DNA of 19,962 nucleotides from CAJWPI01 sp964571215 (GTDB lineage: Bacteria > Pseudomonadota > Gammaproteobacteria > Magnimaribacterales > Magnimaribacteraceae), in the NCBI GenBank assembly GCA_964571215.1, contig CAZMZZ010000026.1:1-19962 (forward strand), given 5' to 3'. Position 1 is the first letter of the stretch, and each line of letters starts with the position of its first letter. Of the stretch, positions 6,547-14,396 are shown one piece after another. The position numbers and the translations under genes are program-made. The notes under the pieces are model-generated. The model was not told the DNA's origin and made no database searches. It saw only the letters and a list, made by a program, of their open reading frames with translations.

Positions 6547-7563
6547 TTATGTTTCCTGTTTAACGGTATTATATGAATAACAGACCAAGATTAGCGGAAT
6601 ATAAGCTAATATAACACCAAAAATCCCTTCTATTTTTTGTAAAGTAATTAAAAGAGCTATAGGCATTAACCAAATTAGGTTTATTATCAAAATTAAAACT
6701 GATGTCTTTCCATGGGAATTAAAAGAACGAGCTATCTTTTGATAAAGATGTTGTGAGTGGGCTTCATAGAATTTCTTTCCACTAAAAATACGAAAAAATA
6801 AAGTATAAGTAGAGTCAACAACAAAAACTCCAATAAGAACTAGAAATGACCAAAAAAGCTGTGGGATCTCTTTAGCTATCAATAGAGAAGTTAAAGCTAA
6901 AATAATTCCAAGAAAGCCACTTCCAACATCACCAAGAAAAATAAATGATTTAGGAAAATTCCATAATAAAAACCCTAAAACAGATCCTATCAGGAAAGGT
7001 AAAAGAAAAGAAATATTAGTAGTTCCTAGAGTAATGTATATAAATATAGCAAGTGAAGAAAAAATGAAAATGGCCTCCAAAGAAGCCAACCCATCTATTC
7101 CATCCATGAAATTATATAGATTGATTAGCCAAACTATATAAAAAACAGCCAAAATATGACCAATAAAACCTAAATTAACTAAACCACCAAAAAAGGAGAT
7201 TGGAGGAAGGCCCCCTAACAAATACAGTCCTGTGCTTGCTGAAAAAAAATGAATAATTAAACGAAAGGAAGGTTTTATAGAATGGAAATCGTCTTTTAAA
7301 CCCACTAAACCAACTAATAAGCAGGGAATAGTTAAGGCAATGACAATTTCTTCTTCAATAAAATCCATAAATAAAGATAAAACCATGAAGAAAATAAAAG
7401 AAATTAAAATACTCAGGCCTCCTCCCTGGGGCTTGGGTTCTTGATGAGAACTTCTATCACTAGGAATTACTAACATATTCCTCGATATTAAAATCTTTCT
7501 GAGAAGATAAGTAAGTAAAAAAGTGAACCCTGCTGTAATAATGATTAATAAAAAATTTAACAT
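6547..7563 (-). CDS. wbpL: WbpL/WecA-family undecaprenyl-P HexNAc-1-P transferase
   Basis: This 338-residue polytopic inner-membrane protein of the MraY/WecA superfamily has about ten or eleven hydrophobic segments. It carries the family motifs in order: SDRSSHQEPKPQGGG (35-49), GLKDD (D91, D92), NFMDGIDG (151-158), GDVGSG (211-216) and the HSQHLYQ loop (269-275). These enzymes transfer a HexNAc-1-phosphate from its UDP donor to undecaprenyl phosphate, starting each repeat unit at the cytoplasmic face. Next to a WbpM and a WbpV/K-like reductase, the donor is probably UDP-D-QuiNAc or UDP-D-FucNAc, as for Pseudomonas WbpL. The gene begins 17 bp after the SDR stop and is separated by 31 bp from wbpM, so all three are likely one transcript. 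Confidence 0.9.
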   Translation of the reverse strand: MLNFLLIIITAGFTFLLTYLLRKILISRNMLVIPSDRSSHQEPKPQGGGLSILISFIFFMVLSLFMDFIEEEIVIALTIPCLLVGLVGLKDDFHSIKPSFRLIIHFFSASTGLYLLGGLPPISFFGGLVNLGFIGHILAVFYIVWLINLYNFMDGIDGLASLEAIFIFSSLAIFIYITLGTTNISFLLPFLIGSVLGFLLWNFPKSFIFLGDVGSGFLGIILALTSLLIAKEIPQLFWSFLVLIGVFVVDSTYTLFFRIFSGKKFYEAHSQHLYQKIARSFNSHGKTSVLILIINLIWLMPIALLITLQKIEGIFGVILAYIPLILVCYSYNTVKQET

Positions 7564-7580
7564 CTAAAAATAATCTCTAA

Positions 7581-8549
7581 TCACTCTTCTTTATCTTTTA
7601 AAGAACTATTCACGAAGCTACTTACAGTCAAATTTATTGACTTCTCGAAAGACCATTCAGGTTTCCAACCAAGTAGTTCTTTAGTTTTATTAATATCTAC
7701 TTCTAATGAGCAAATAAGTTTTTGAGAAATGTCAGTCCTATTAACTATTTTAAGAAATATCTTTAGTAAAGATGTAGAAATAGGAAAATTGATTATACTC
7801 CTTTCAAAACTCTTTCCCATGGTGCTTACAAGATAAGATGTAGATATAGGTTCATCATCACTCACTAGAAATATCTGATTAGCAGCCGCAGGATGCTTCA
7901 AACAAAGAAAGATTAGATCAACTAGGTTTTGAATGGATACCATATCCCTGAGATTCTTTATGGAACCTAGTGGAAGTGGTAATCCTCTTGATAACCATTT
8001 TATTAAAGATAAAAGGTTTCCTTTTACCCCAGGACCATAAACCATTACTGGCCTGATAATAACAAAATCCATATCACTCTTATTTGCAATGTTAATAATT
8101 TGTCTTTCTGCTTCTAATTTAGACTTCCCATATTCATCGAAAGGGGAGGCCTCATCTTCGGGTTTAAAAGGTTGTCCAGGTAAAGTTTCTTCTCCATTCA
8201 CCTTAATAGAACTTAGATAAATAAATCTTTTTACACCAGCAGAGGCTGCTTGTTGAGCTAAATTAGCTGTTCCATCAATATTAAGTGACTTAAATTCCTT
8301 TAAGCTGTTTGGAGAAGCCTTTTGAAGAAAATGTGCTCTCCCTGCTAAATGGATAACAGAATCTATATCTTCTAAAGCATTTATCCAATTAGTATTGGAG
8401 TCTATGTTTTCTATCAATATTTTCTCCTTAAAAAGAGAATCGTGATTAATTCTAAAGACAGGCCTGAAAAATATCTCATTATCGTCTCTATACTGATTAA
8501 GAAAAAAGCTTCCTATAAATCCACTTGCACCAGTTACTAAAGTCTTCAT
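7581..8549 (-). CDS. SDR nucleotide-sugar 4-ketoreductase/epimerase, WbpV/WbpK-like
   Basis: This 322-residue extended SDR has the NAD(P)-binding GASGFIG motif at 7-13. IHLAGRAH at 66-73 is the usual second nucleotide-binding signature. The catalytic residues are S113/S114 in YLSSIKVNG and the YxxxK pair Y140/K144 in EYGKSKLEAE. RPVMVYGPGVKGN is typical of the family. In Pseudomonas O-antigen clusters, the homologues WbpV and WbpK sit between a glycosyltransferase and wbpL. They reduce the WbpM product to UDP-QuiNAc or UDP-FucNAc respectively. The same position here supports this role, but sequence alone does not tell which of the two stereoisomers is made, nor exclude a 4-epimerase activity. 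Confidence 0.85.
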   Translation of the reverse strand: MKTLVTGASGFIGSFFLNQYRDDNEIFFRPVFRINHDSLFKEKILIENIDSNTNWINALEDIDSVIHLAGRAHFLQKASPNSLKEFKSLNIDGTANLAQQAASAGVKRFIYLSSIKVNGEETLPGQPFKPEDEASPFDEYGKSKLEAERQIINIANKSDMDFVIIRPVMVYGPGVKGNLLSLIKWLSRGLPLPLGSIKNLRDMVSIQNLVDLIFLCLKHPAAANQIFLVSDDEPISTSYLVSTMGKSFERSIINFPISTSLLKIFLKIVNRTDISQKLICSLEVDINKTKELLGWKPEWSFEKSINLTVSSFVNSSLKDKEE

Positions 8550-8554
8550 TGCAT

Positions 8555-9682
8555 TTAACTATCCAATTTTCTATAGATTTCTAAATGAGCTTGTATGACT
8601 TTATCAAGGGAGAAGTTTTCTTCTGCATACTTCCTTCCTGCTTTTCCCATCTTTTCTAACAAAACTTTGTCAGCCAATAAGAATTGAATTCTCTCAGCAA
8701 ATTTCTTGGAATTTTTAAGAGGTACTAATAATCCAGTTTCACCATCTATTATGGCATCACGACACCCAGGAACATCAGTAGTTATTACAGGCCTTCCGCA
8801 TGAAGCCGCTTCTAATAAAACTTTAGGCAATCCTTCTCGGTATGAGGGAAGTACAATTATGGTAGAATTTTTCATCAAGGTGTTTATGTCTTTTCTATAT
8901 CCAAAAACTTTTAATAAACCTTCATCCTCCCATTCGTTTAGGTCCTTTTTTGAAACTGGAGAGGGGTAACTAGAATCTGTCTCTCCCACTAACCAAAAAT
9001 CAGCTTCTATATCTTTCTCTTTTAAAATCTTAGCTGCAGTAGCAAATTCATTAACACCTTTATCCTTTTGTAACCTTGAAATCATAGTTACTACTGGCCT
9101 TCCTTCAGGAAAAGGCTCTCTTTTAAATTCTTTTAAATCAACACCAGACCCTTTTATTAGTATAGATTTACCTTTCTTAAAATTTATAGCTTCCTTCAAT
9201 TTCTTCATGTCATCTTCATTCTGGAAGACTATCTTCAAAGATTTTTTTGAAAAAGAAATCTTGTATAAATAATTAATTAAAAATCTTAGAACTCTTGATT
9301 TAAATCCTCCAGAAATATATACATAGCCCAACCCTGGTATTGCTGACACTACACCTTTGATCTTTAATAATTTTGAAACTATTCCTCCATAAATAACTGG
9401 TTTTATAGTTATGAGATGCAGAAGGTCAGGTTTTAACTTCCTAACTAAGAAATAAATGCTAATAAAAGCCTTTATTTCTAAGAAAATGTTAATACTTGCA
9501 CGTGAGATTGGCAGATTATGGTGAATAATACCTTTTTCTTTTAAAACTTCTTCCTCTCCATCCTGAGGAGAAGCAACATGCACCTCATAGCCTCTTTGTT
9601 TTGCTGCTAGAGCGATCCCTATTCTGTGGGAAAGAAAATATGAAGAGCTGTTAACTAAGAATAGAAGTCGAGAAGACATCAC
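8555..9682 (-). CDS. Glycosyltransferase family 4
   Basis: This protein of about 375 residues has the GT-B fold of the retaining GT4 family. The N-terminal acceptor half contains SSSYFLSHRIGIALAAKQRGY. The C-terminal donor half contains MISRLQKDKG (200-209), FGYRKDI and the E-x7-E motif EGLPKVLLE (E283, E291), followed by AASCGRPVITTDVPG. It probably adds a sugar to the undecaprenyl-linked intermediate at the cytoplasmic face. It resembles the GTs that precede wbpV/wbpK and wbpL in Pseudomonas loci, and likely adds a HexNAc or HexNAc-uronate residue. Start choice: the first codon shown is GTG (9682), but the ATG at 9679, overlapping the upstream TGA as TGATG, is at least as likely. Translation is coupled either way. 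Confidence 0.9.
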   Translation of the reverse strand: MMSSRLLFLVNSSSYFLSHRIGIALAAKQRGYEVHVASPQDGEEEVLKEKGIIHHNLPISRASINIFLEIKAFISIYFLVRKLKPDLLHLITIKPVIYGGIVSKLLKIKGVVSAIPGLGYVYISGGFKSRVLRFLINYLYKISFSKKSLKIVFQNEDDMKKLKEAINFKKGKSILIKGSGVDLKEFKREPFPEGRPVVTMISRLQKDKGVNEFATAAKILKEKDIEADFWLVGETDSSYPSPVSKKDLNEWEDEGLLKVFGYRKDINTLMKNSTIIVLPSYREGLPKVLLEAASCGRPVITTDVPGCRDAIIDGETGLLVPLKNSKKFAERIQFLLADKVLLEKMGKAGRKYAEENFSLDKVIQAHLEIYRKLDS

Positions 9683-10980
9683 AAGCGTTGATCAGCTTCT
9701 TGCAAAGAAAAGATATGTTTTAAGTCATAAACAATATGGCCTTTCTCGCCAAAAGATTTTATTGTGTTTATGCCCATTTGTTGAAACTCTCTATGAGCTA
9801 CCGCTATGATAATGCCATGGTAATAATTCTTCTTAGGTTCATTAATTAATTCTATATTAAATTCCTTAAAAGCTTCTTCTTTAGAAACCCAAGGATCATA
9901 AACATCAACCTCACAGTTTTCTGATCTAAGATAATTCACAATATCTACGCTCCTATTATTCCTTGAGTCAGGACAATTTTCTTTAAATGACAACCCCATT
10001 AATAAAACCTTAAATTTTTTTCCATTTAACGAAATTTTTCTTTGCATTCCCTTAAGAAGTTCTTTTGCTACATAAACCCCCATCTGATTATTTAAGCGCC
10101 TTCCTGAAAGAATTATCTCAGGTTTATAGTTTAATGATTCAGCTTTATGGGTTAAGTAATATGGGTCTACACCTATACAATGTCCACCTACAAGACCTGG
10201 TTTAAAAGGGAGAAAGTTCCACTTTGTTTCTGCAGCCTCTAATACCTCCCCTGTATCAATATCTAATTTGTTGAAGATAATGGCTAATTCATTAATTAAG
10301 GCAATATTTAAGTCTCTTTGAGTATTTTCTATAACTTTTGCTGCCTCAGCCACTTTAATACTTGGTGCTTTATGAGTTCCAGCAATGATTATTTCTTTGT
10401 AGATATTATCAATCTTTTCAGAAACCTCAGGGGTTGAACCTGAAGTAATCTTTATAACTTTAGTTACATTATGTTTTTTATCTCCTGGATTAATACGTTC
10501 TGGACTATAACCTACAAAAAAATCTTTGTTATAAATAAGCTGAGATTCTCTCTCTAAAACAGGCACACACTCCTCTTCTGTTGCTCCAGGATATACAGTT
10601 GATTCAAAAACTACTATATCTCCTTCTTTTAATAATCTTCCTATGTCCTTACTTGCTTTTAGAAGAGGTTTAAGATCAGGTCTGTTCCTTTTATCTATTG
10701 GAGTTGGAACAGTAACTATAAAAAAATTACAACCAGAAATTTCTTCAAGGTTATCTGTAAAAGATAAAAGGTTTGCTTTGTTTAGATCTTCTTTTTCTAC
10801 TTCTAATGTAGAATCTGTAGCCTGCTTAAGTTCTCCTATTCTCTCAGTTTTAATATCAAAACCAACAGTTTCAAATTTTTTTCCGAACTCTACTGCTAAA
10901 GGAAGTCCGACATAGCCAAGGCCAATAATTGCTAATCTAAGGTCAGATAAATCTTTCGCTGGTTTTTTATTACTAGGCAT
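9679..10980 (-). CDS. tviB: UDP-HexNAc 6-dehydrogenase, TviB/WbpO-like
   Basis: This 433-residue enzyme of the UDP-glucose/UDP-mannuronate dehydrogenase superfamily oxidises C6 of a UDP-HexNAc to the uronate, with two NAD+. The NAD-binding GLGYVG is at 20-25, ESTVYPG at 126-132, and the catalytic cysteine C268 lies in GLVGGHCIGVDPYYLTHKA. VAEAAKVIENTQRDLNIALI and the C-terminal DP(W) region, YDPWVSKEEA, closely resemble Salmonella TviB and Pseudomonas WbpO. By recall, even the terminal residues resemble TviB. The product is UDP-GlcNAcA or UDP-GalNAcA. No TviC/WbpP C4-epimerase is visible in the window. The gene follows a 106-bp gap that may hold an internal promoter. Confidence 0.92.
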   Translation of the reverse strand: MPSNKKPAKDLSDLRLAIIGLGYVGLPLAVEFGKKFETVGFDIKTERIGELKQATDSTLEVEKEDLNKANLLSFTDNLEEISGCNFFIVTVPTPIDKRNRPDLKPLLKASKDIGRLLKEGDIVVFESTVYPGATEEECVPVLERESQLIYNKDFFVGYSPERINPGDKKHNVTKVIKITSGSTPEVSEKIDNIYKEIIIAGTHKAPSIKVAEAAKVIENTQRDLNIALINELAIIFNKLDIDTGEVLEAAETKWNFLPFKPGLVGGHCIGVDPYYLTHKAESLNYKPEIILSGRRLNNQMGVYVAKELLKGMQRKISLNGKKFKVLLMGLSFKENCPDSRNNRSVDIVNYLRSENCEVDVYDPWVSKEEAFKEFNIELINEPKKNYYHGIIIAVAHREFQQMGINTIKSFGEKGHIVYDLKHIFSLQEADQRL

Positions 10981-11017
10981 TGATGTATGGAATTTATAAG
11001 ACTCGGAGTATTTATTT

Positions 11018-11046
11018 TTTTAATTTAATGCTTGAAGTAGGGTCAA
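11018..11046 (-). promoter_or_regulatory. Weak candidate internal promoter before tviB
   Basis: The 106-bp space between the flippase and dehydrogenase genes is the longest gap in the cluster. On the minus strand it contains TTGACC (11041-11046), and 17 bp further TTAAAA (11018-11023), about 37 bp before the dehydrogenase ATG. The -35 match is good and the -10 match poor. It could give extra transcription of the conserved tviB-to-wbpM part. Confidence 0.3.
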
Positions 11047-11086
11047 TCTAACTCTTAAAAGTTTATTTAAAAGGTAATAATATCTT

Positions 11087-12409
11087 TTAATTACTGGTAT
11101 TCCAAAAAGAAAGAGTAAATCCCTTTCCCCAACCCCTATAAGCTTTTGAACCAAAAAGAAACTTATCAATAGCTAAAAGGTAGAAGATAAGAAGAAAAAT
11201 CTCGCTAGCTACTGTAGCAATAGCAGCTCCAAAATATGAATATTTTGGGATTAAAATGAAATTTAAGATGATATTTATTAAAGCCGCTCCTCCCATAATG
11301 CTTGTCTTTACTGCCATGAGGTTATTAGTAAAAAGGGGTGACTCTATACTTGTAGCTAAAAAACGTATTGGAATACAGATAAGAAGTAAATTTAATATAA
11401 GAGAGGTTTCTAAATATTCAGCTCCAAAGATTCTGGGAATTATTATGGGGTTAAGAATAAAGAGAAAGATATATAGACTTAGGCCTATCAAAACCATCAA
11501 ACCATTACCAGCTTGATATGTGGAGAGTAATTTTTTTTGATTAGAATTTGCCCATCTGTGCAATTTAGGTAATAAAAATTTCTGATAAATAACACCAGGA
11601 ATAAGATAGGCTGATAATAAAACTGCAAAGGCAGCACTATAGATTCCTGCTGCCTTATCATTTATTACATATTTTAAGATTATTAGATCACTTTGAAGGT
11701 AAATGAGATAAAAGAAAGCTGCTGCTCCATAAGGCCAAGAATGACTAATTAGCTTCTGTACTGTTAAATCTTTACCCTTATTAGAGTTTTTTTTCTCTGA
11801 AGGGGTCATGTTATATAAGAGAATACAACCTGCTATAGAAATACAAATAGCTATAAATGAGTAACCTATAAGAAGATAAAAAACTTCATAAAGCGCAAGA
11901 AAATGAAATAATAAAATTATCAACAAAAGCCTCATAATATGAGGAATTGTTTGCCAGATAGCTAAAGATTTGAAATTTTGTTGTATTTGAAACCTAGAAT
12001 TTACTAATTCCATAAAAATGTGACTAATAAGTACTGGCGATAATCCTAACAAAGTATTTCTAAAATTTATGTCATGTGGTCCAAAAAAAGACCATGAAAT
12101 AATACAAATAAGACTAATAATTAAACATATTGAAACTAGCTTAATACTTATAGGAACCCATCTCACTACAGACATACCCTCACTTCCTGACAGTTTTAAC
12201 CAGGCATGTTGAATTCCAAATATGGTTAAAGGCGCAATAAGAGTTATGGTTGCAAAAGCTGCCGAAAATAATCCATATCCAGAAGGAGAAAGATTTCTGG
12301 CAAGAAGTATCTGTAGAAGAAAAACAGAAATAGCTGAGACTCCTCCACTAATAAACAGAACAGAAAGATTAGCAAATAAGTTTTGAAAGAGACTGCTTGA
12401 TTTTTCCAT
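11087..12409 (-). CDS. wzx: Wzx-type polysaccharide flippase
   Basis: This 440-residue integral membrane protein has about twelve hydrophobic segments spread over its whole length and a short polar loop near residues 203-220 (SEKKNSNKGKDL). The N-terminal pattern, a helix followed by LLARNLSPSGYGLFSAAFA, is characteristic of the MOP/PST exporter superfamily that includes Wzx. So is LQSDLIILKYVINDKAAGIYSAAFAVL in the seventh to eighth helix region. Such proteins flip undecaprenyl-diphosphate-linked repeat units across the inner membrane. It is the only polytopic protein in the cluster apart from WbpL and the WbpM anchor, so it is unlikely to be the Wzy polymerase. Sequence identity among Wzx proteins is low, so the call rests on topology, these motifs and context. 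Confidence 0.88.
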   Translation of the reverse strand: MEKSSSLFQNLFANLSVLFISGGVSAISVFLLQILLARNLSPSGYGLFSAAFATITLIAPLTIFGIQHAWLKLSGSEGMSVVRWVPISIKLVSICLIISLICIISWSFFGPHDINFRNTLLGLSPVLISHIFMELVNSRFQIQQNFKSLAIWQTIPHIMRLLLIILLFHFLALYEVFYLLIGYSFIAICISIAGCILLYNMTPSEKKNSNKGKDLTVQKLISHSWPYGAAAFFYLIYLQSDLIILKYVINDKAAGIYSAAFAVLLSAYLIPGVIYQKFLLPKLHRWANSNQKKLLSTYQAGNGLMVLIGLSLYIFLFILNPIIIPRIFGAEYLETSLILNLLLICIPIRFLATSIESPLFTNNLMAVKTSIMGGAALINIILNFILIPKYSYFGAAIATVASEIFLLIFYLLAIDKFLFGSKAYRGWGKGFTLSFWNTSN

Positions 12410-12432
12410 TTCTTTTTAAAACATAATCAAAA

Positions 12433-13278
12433 TTACTTTTTATACCCCAAGGCACACCAAAAAGGGGCCGAGTCTCTAAAACGAATACCTTCAAGACCCA
12501 CCTCCATCATCATTTTTTTTATCTCCTCTGAAGTAAATCTTTGTTCTAGTCTTGTTCCAAATCTATCTAAAGCGTCGGTCCTCATTGTATAAAAACTTTT
12601 ATTGCTATATTCATTTAAAGGAAATGTATTTGTATTTAGCTTAAATTGTTGAAAAATATAAGCCAATCTTGCTAAGGGATAATAAACTAAAGCAGATATT
12701 ATTTGACTTATGATATATCTTAAAAAGAAGGGCAATTTTGAAATGAATTTTCTTAAATAGTTTGATAAAAGCCAAAGCGCTTTAAACCAAAAAGGTTTAT
12801 TTTCTAGTGCGTAATAAAGATAAACCAAAAAAGGAGCTCCCTTTTTTAATTTATTAACACATTTTTGGAGGGCTTCTTTAGTATCTGGAATATGATGAAG
12901 TACGCCTAAAGAATAACCAAAGTCCATGCTATTTTCTTTGATTTTCATTGTATCAACTGATTCCTTCTGGAAAATACAGTTATTTAGGTGGGCAAGATTA
13001 CGTTTTGCTATTTCTATTGAAGAGCTTGGATCAATACAATAAAGTTCACCTACTTTTGGAGCTACTAGTTCAGCCCATCTCCCACTTCCACATCCTAAAT
13101 CAAATCCTTTTGAGTTTTTATTCACAATATGCCATGGAAATATTGAAAAATAGACTTCAAAGATCTCTTGTTTTTCTTTTAAAGATAATGATGATTGATC
13201 AAACTTTTCCCATTCATCTCCAAAACCTTTTACAGTTTCAATATCTATATTGGATTTAGAATTATCTTTCTTATTCAT
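12433..13278 (-). CDS. Class I SAM-dependent methyltransferase
   Basis: This 281-residue protein has a Rossmann-type methyltransferase core. The SAM-binding motif I is FDLGCGSGRWAE (59-70), with the acidic end of strand 2 in YCIDPSSS (80-87) and post-motif LGVLHHIPD (124-132). Residues about 160-212 form a long hydrophobic and aromatic insert, rich in Trp, Phe, Leu and Ile, which may associate with the membrane or clamp a lipid-linked substrate. The C-terminal part has FTSEEIKKMMMEVGLEGI, the usual closing helix-strand. It lies between two GT genes and the flippase gene, so a sugar or glycolipid of the repeat unit is the likely methyl acceptor. Whether it acts on O, N or C is not shown by the sequence. 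Confidence 0.85.
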   Translation of the reverse strand: MNKKDNSKSNIDIETVKGFGDEWEKFDQSSLSLKEKQEIFEVYFSIFPWHIVNKNSKGFDLGCGSGRWAELVAPKVGELYCIDPSSSIEIAKRNLAHLNNCIFQKESVDTMKIKENSMDFGYSLGVLHHIPDTKEALQKCVNKLKKGAPFLVYLYYALENKPFWFKALWLLSNYLRKFISKLPFFLRYIISQIISALVYYPLARLAYIFQQFKLNTNTFPLNEYSNKSFYTMRTDALDRFGTRLEQRFTSEEIKKMMMEVGLEGIRFRDSAPFWCALGYKK

Positions 13279-13299
13279 AATTTATCAAGAAAAGCTTGC

Positions 13300-14394
13300 T
13301 TATAAACCATTTAAAACAGATAAGTATTTATTTTTGACCACATTGGTAGAGTAATTAAATTCAAAAATTTCTCTCCCTTTTTCCCCAAATTCTTTTCTTT
13401 TTTTGATGTCTTGTATCAAATTTTCTAATGCTTCTACCCATTCTTTTTCTGATTTAACTAAAAAGCCATTTACTTTGTCTTTAACTACAAGGGAAGTTGT
13501 TCCAAAATCAGTAGCTACTAACGGGATCCCTATTGCCATATAGTGAATAGCTTTTAAAGCACCCTTACCCAAACCCCATTCGTCAGGTAATAGAGGATAA
13601 ATACCTATGTCTATAAGTTGTAGATCTTGTACTTCATTTTTTTTAGTCCACTTTATTACCTCTAAGTTTATATTAGGTAAAGTAAAGTCAAAATTCCCAA
13701 TGATTAATAACTTAAAATCACACCTTTTTTTTAGTTCTAAAAAAACCTTCATTAGAGAGTCTAAATAAAATTTAGAACTGAAAGTCCCAGTCCACCCTAT
13801 TACAGGAATATCATTCTGATGTTTTGTTTTTGAAGGAACAAACCTAGATCCATCTAAAGAACAAGGAATATAAGTACAATTAGATTTCCTATTCTTTTCT
13901 TTACAAAAATCTACATGGAAGGGAGAGCTAACTATTACATGGTCAGAGCTCTTAATTAAATAGTTAGTTTTATTCTTTCCTCTAAATAATCCTATGACTC
14001 TGCGAACTAATGAATGATTTTGAACATGATTTGTTAGATGCACAGCATCATCAAAATCGTAGATAATTTTTTTTGAAAGGAACCTAACTAACCTTTCAAA
14101 TAATGTGGTACCAAAAGGCGTAACCCACATAAATATATAAATGAGGTCATATTTTTTTAAATAAAAAAGGTCTCTTATCCTAATAATATAACCTCTTAAA
14201 GTTCCAAGTATTTTTATAAAGTTATTTTTGGGTGAATATAAAGATCTCCATAAATTAATATCAGAAAATGAAGAAATGGTTATCTCATATCCTTCCTTTT
14301 CCCAATCATTAAAATATTGCTCATATTTGAGTCTTTGTCCAGCAGCCTCTCCTTTAGGGTAGGGGCATAAAACTAGTATTTTCTTTTTTTTCAA
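13300..14394 (-). CDS. Glycosyltransferase family 4, TTG start
   Basis: This 364-residue GT4-like enzyme opens with ILVLCPYPKGEAAGQRLKYE, followed by IIYDFDDAVHL (110-120), common in GTs of surface-polysaccharide loci. The donor half holds VIGWTGTFSS (198-207), LLIIGNF (229-235), GLGKGALKAIHYMAIGIPLV (274-293) and the terminal Rossmann segment. It probably acts on the lipid-linked repeat unit in the cytoplasm. The start is inferred as TTG, because the frame opens only two bases after the upstream stop and no ATG follows before the conserved N-terminus. There is no clear Shine-Dalgarno, so translation is probably coupled to the preceding GT. Donor sugar and linkage cannot be predicted. Confidence 0.88.
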   Translation of the reverse strand: MKKKKILVLCPYPKGEAAGQRLKYEQYFNDWEKEGYEITISSFSDINLWRSLYSPKNNFIKILGTLRGYIIRIRDLFYLKKYDLIYIFMWVTPFGTTLFERLVRFLSKKIIYDFDDAVHLTNHVQNHSLVRRVIGLFRGKNKTNYLIKSSDHVIVSSPFHVDFCKEKNRKSNCTYIPCSLDGSRFVPSKTKHQNDIPVIGWTGTFSSKFYLDSLMKVFLELKKRCDFKLLIIGNFDFTLPNINLEVIKWTKKNEVQDLQLIDIGIYPLLPDEWGLGKGALKAIHYMAIGIPLVATDFGTTSLVVKDKVNGFLVKSEKEWVEALENLIQDIKKRKEFGEKGREIFEFNYSTNVVKNKYLSVLNGL

Positions 14395-14396
14395 AA

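Noticed and set aside
12948..13259. Plus-strand frame of 103 codons opposite the methyltransferase
   Set aside because: Antisense to the SAM-binding core; composition is that of a mirrored frame and no motif is present.
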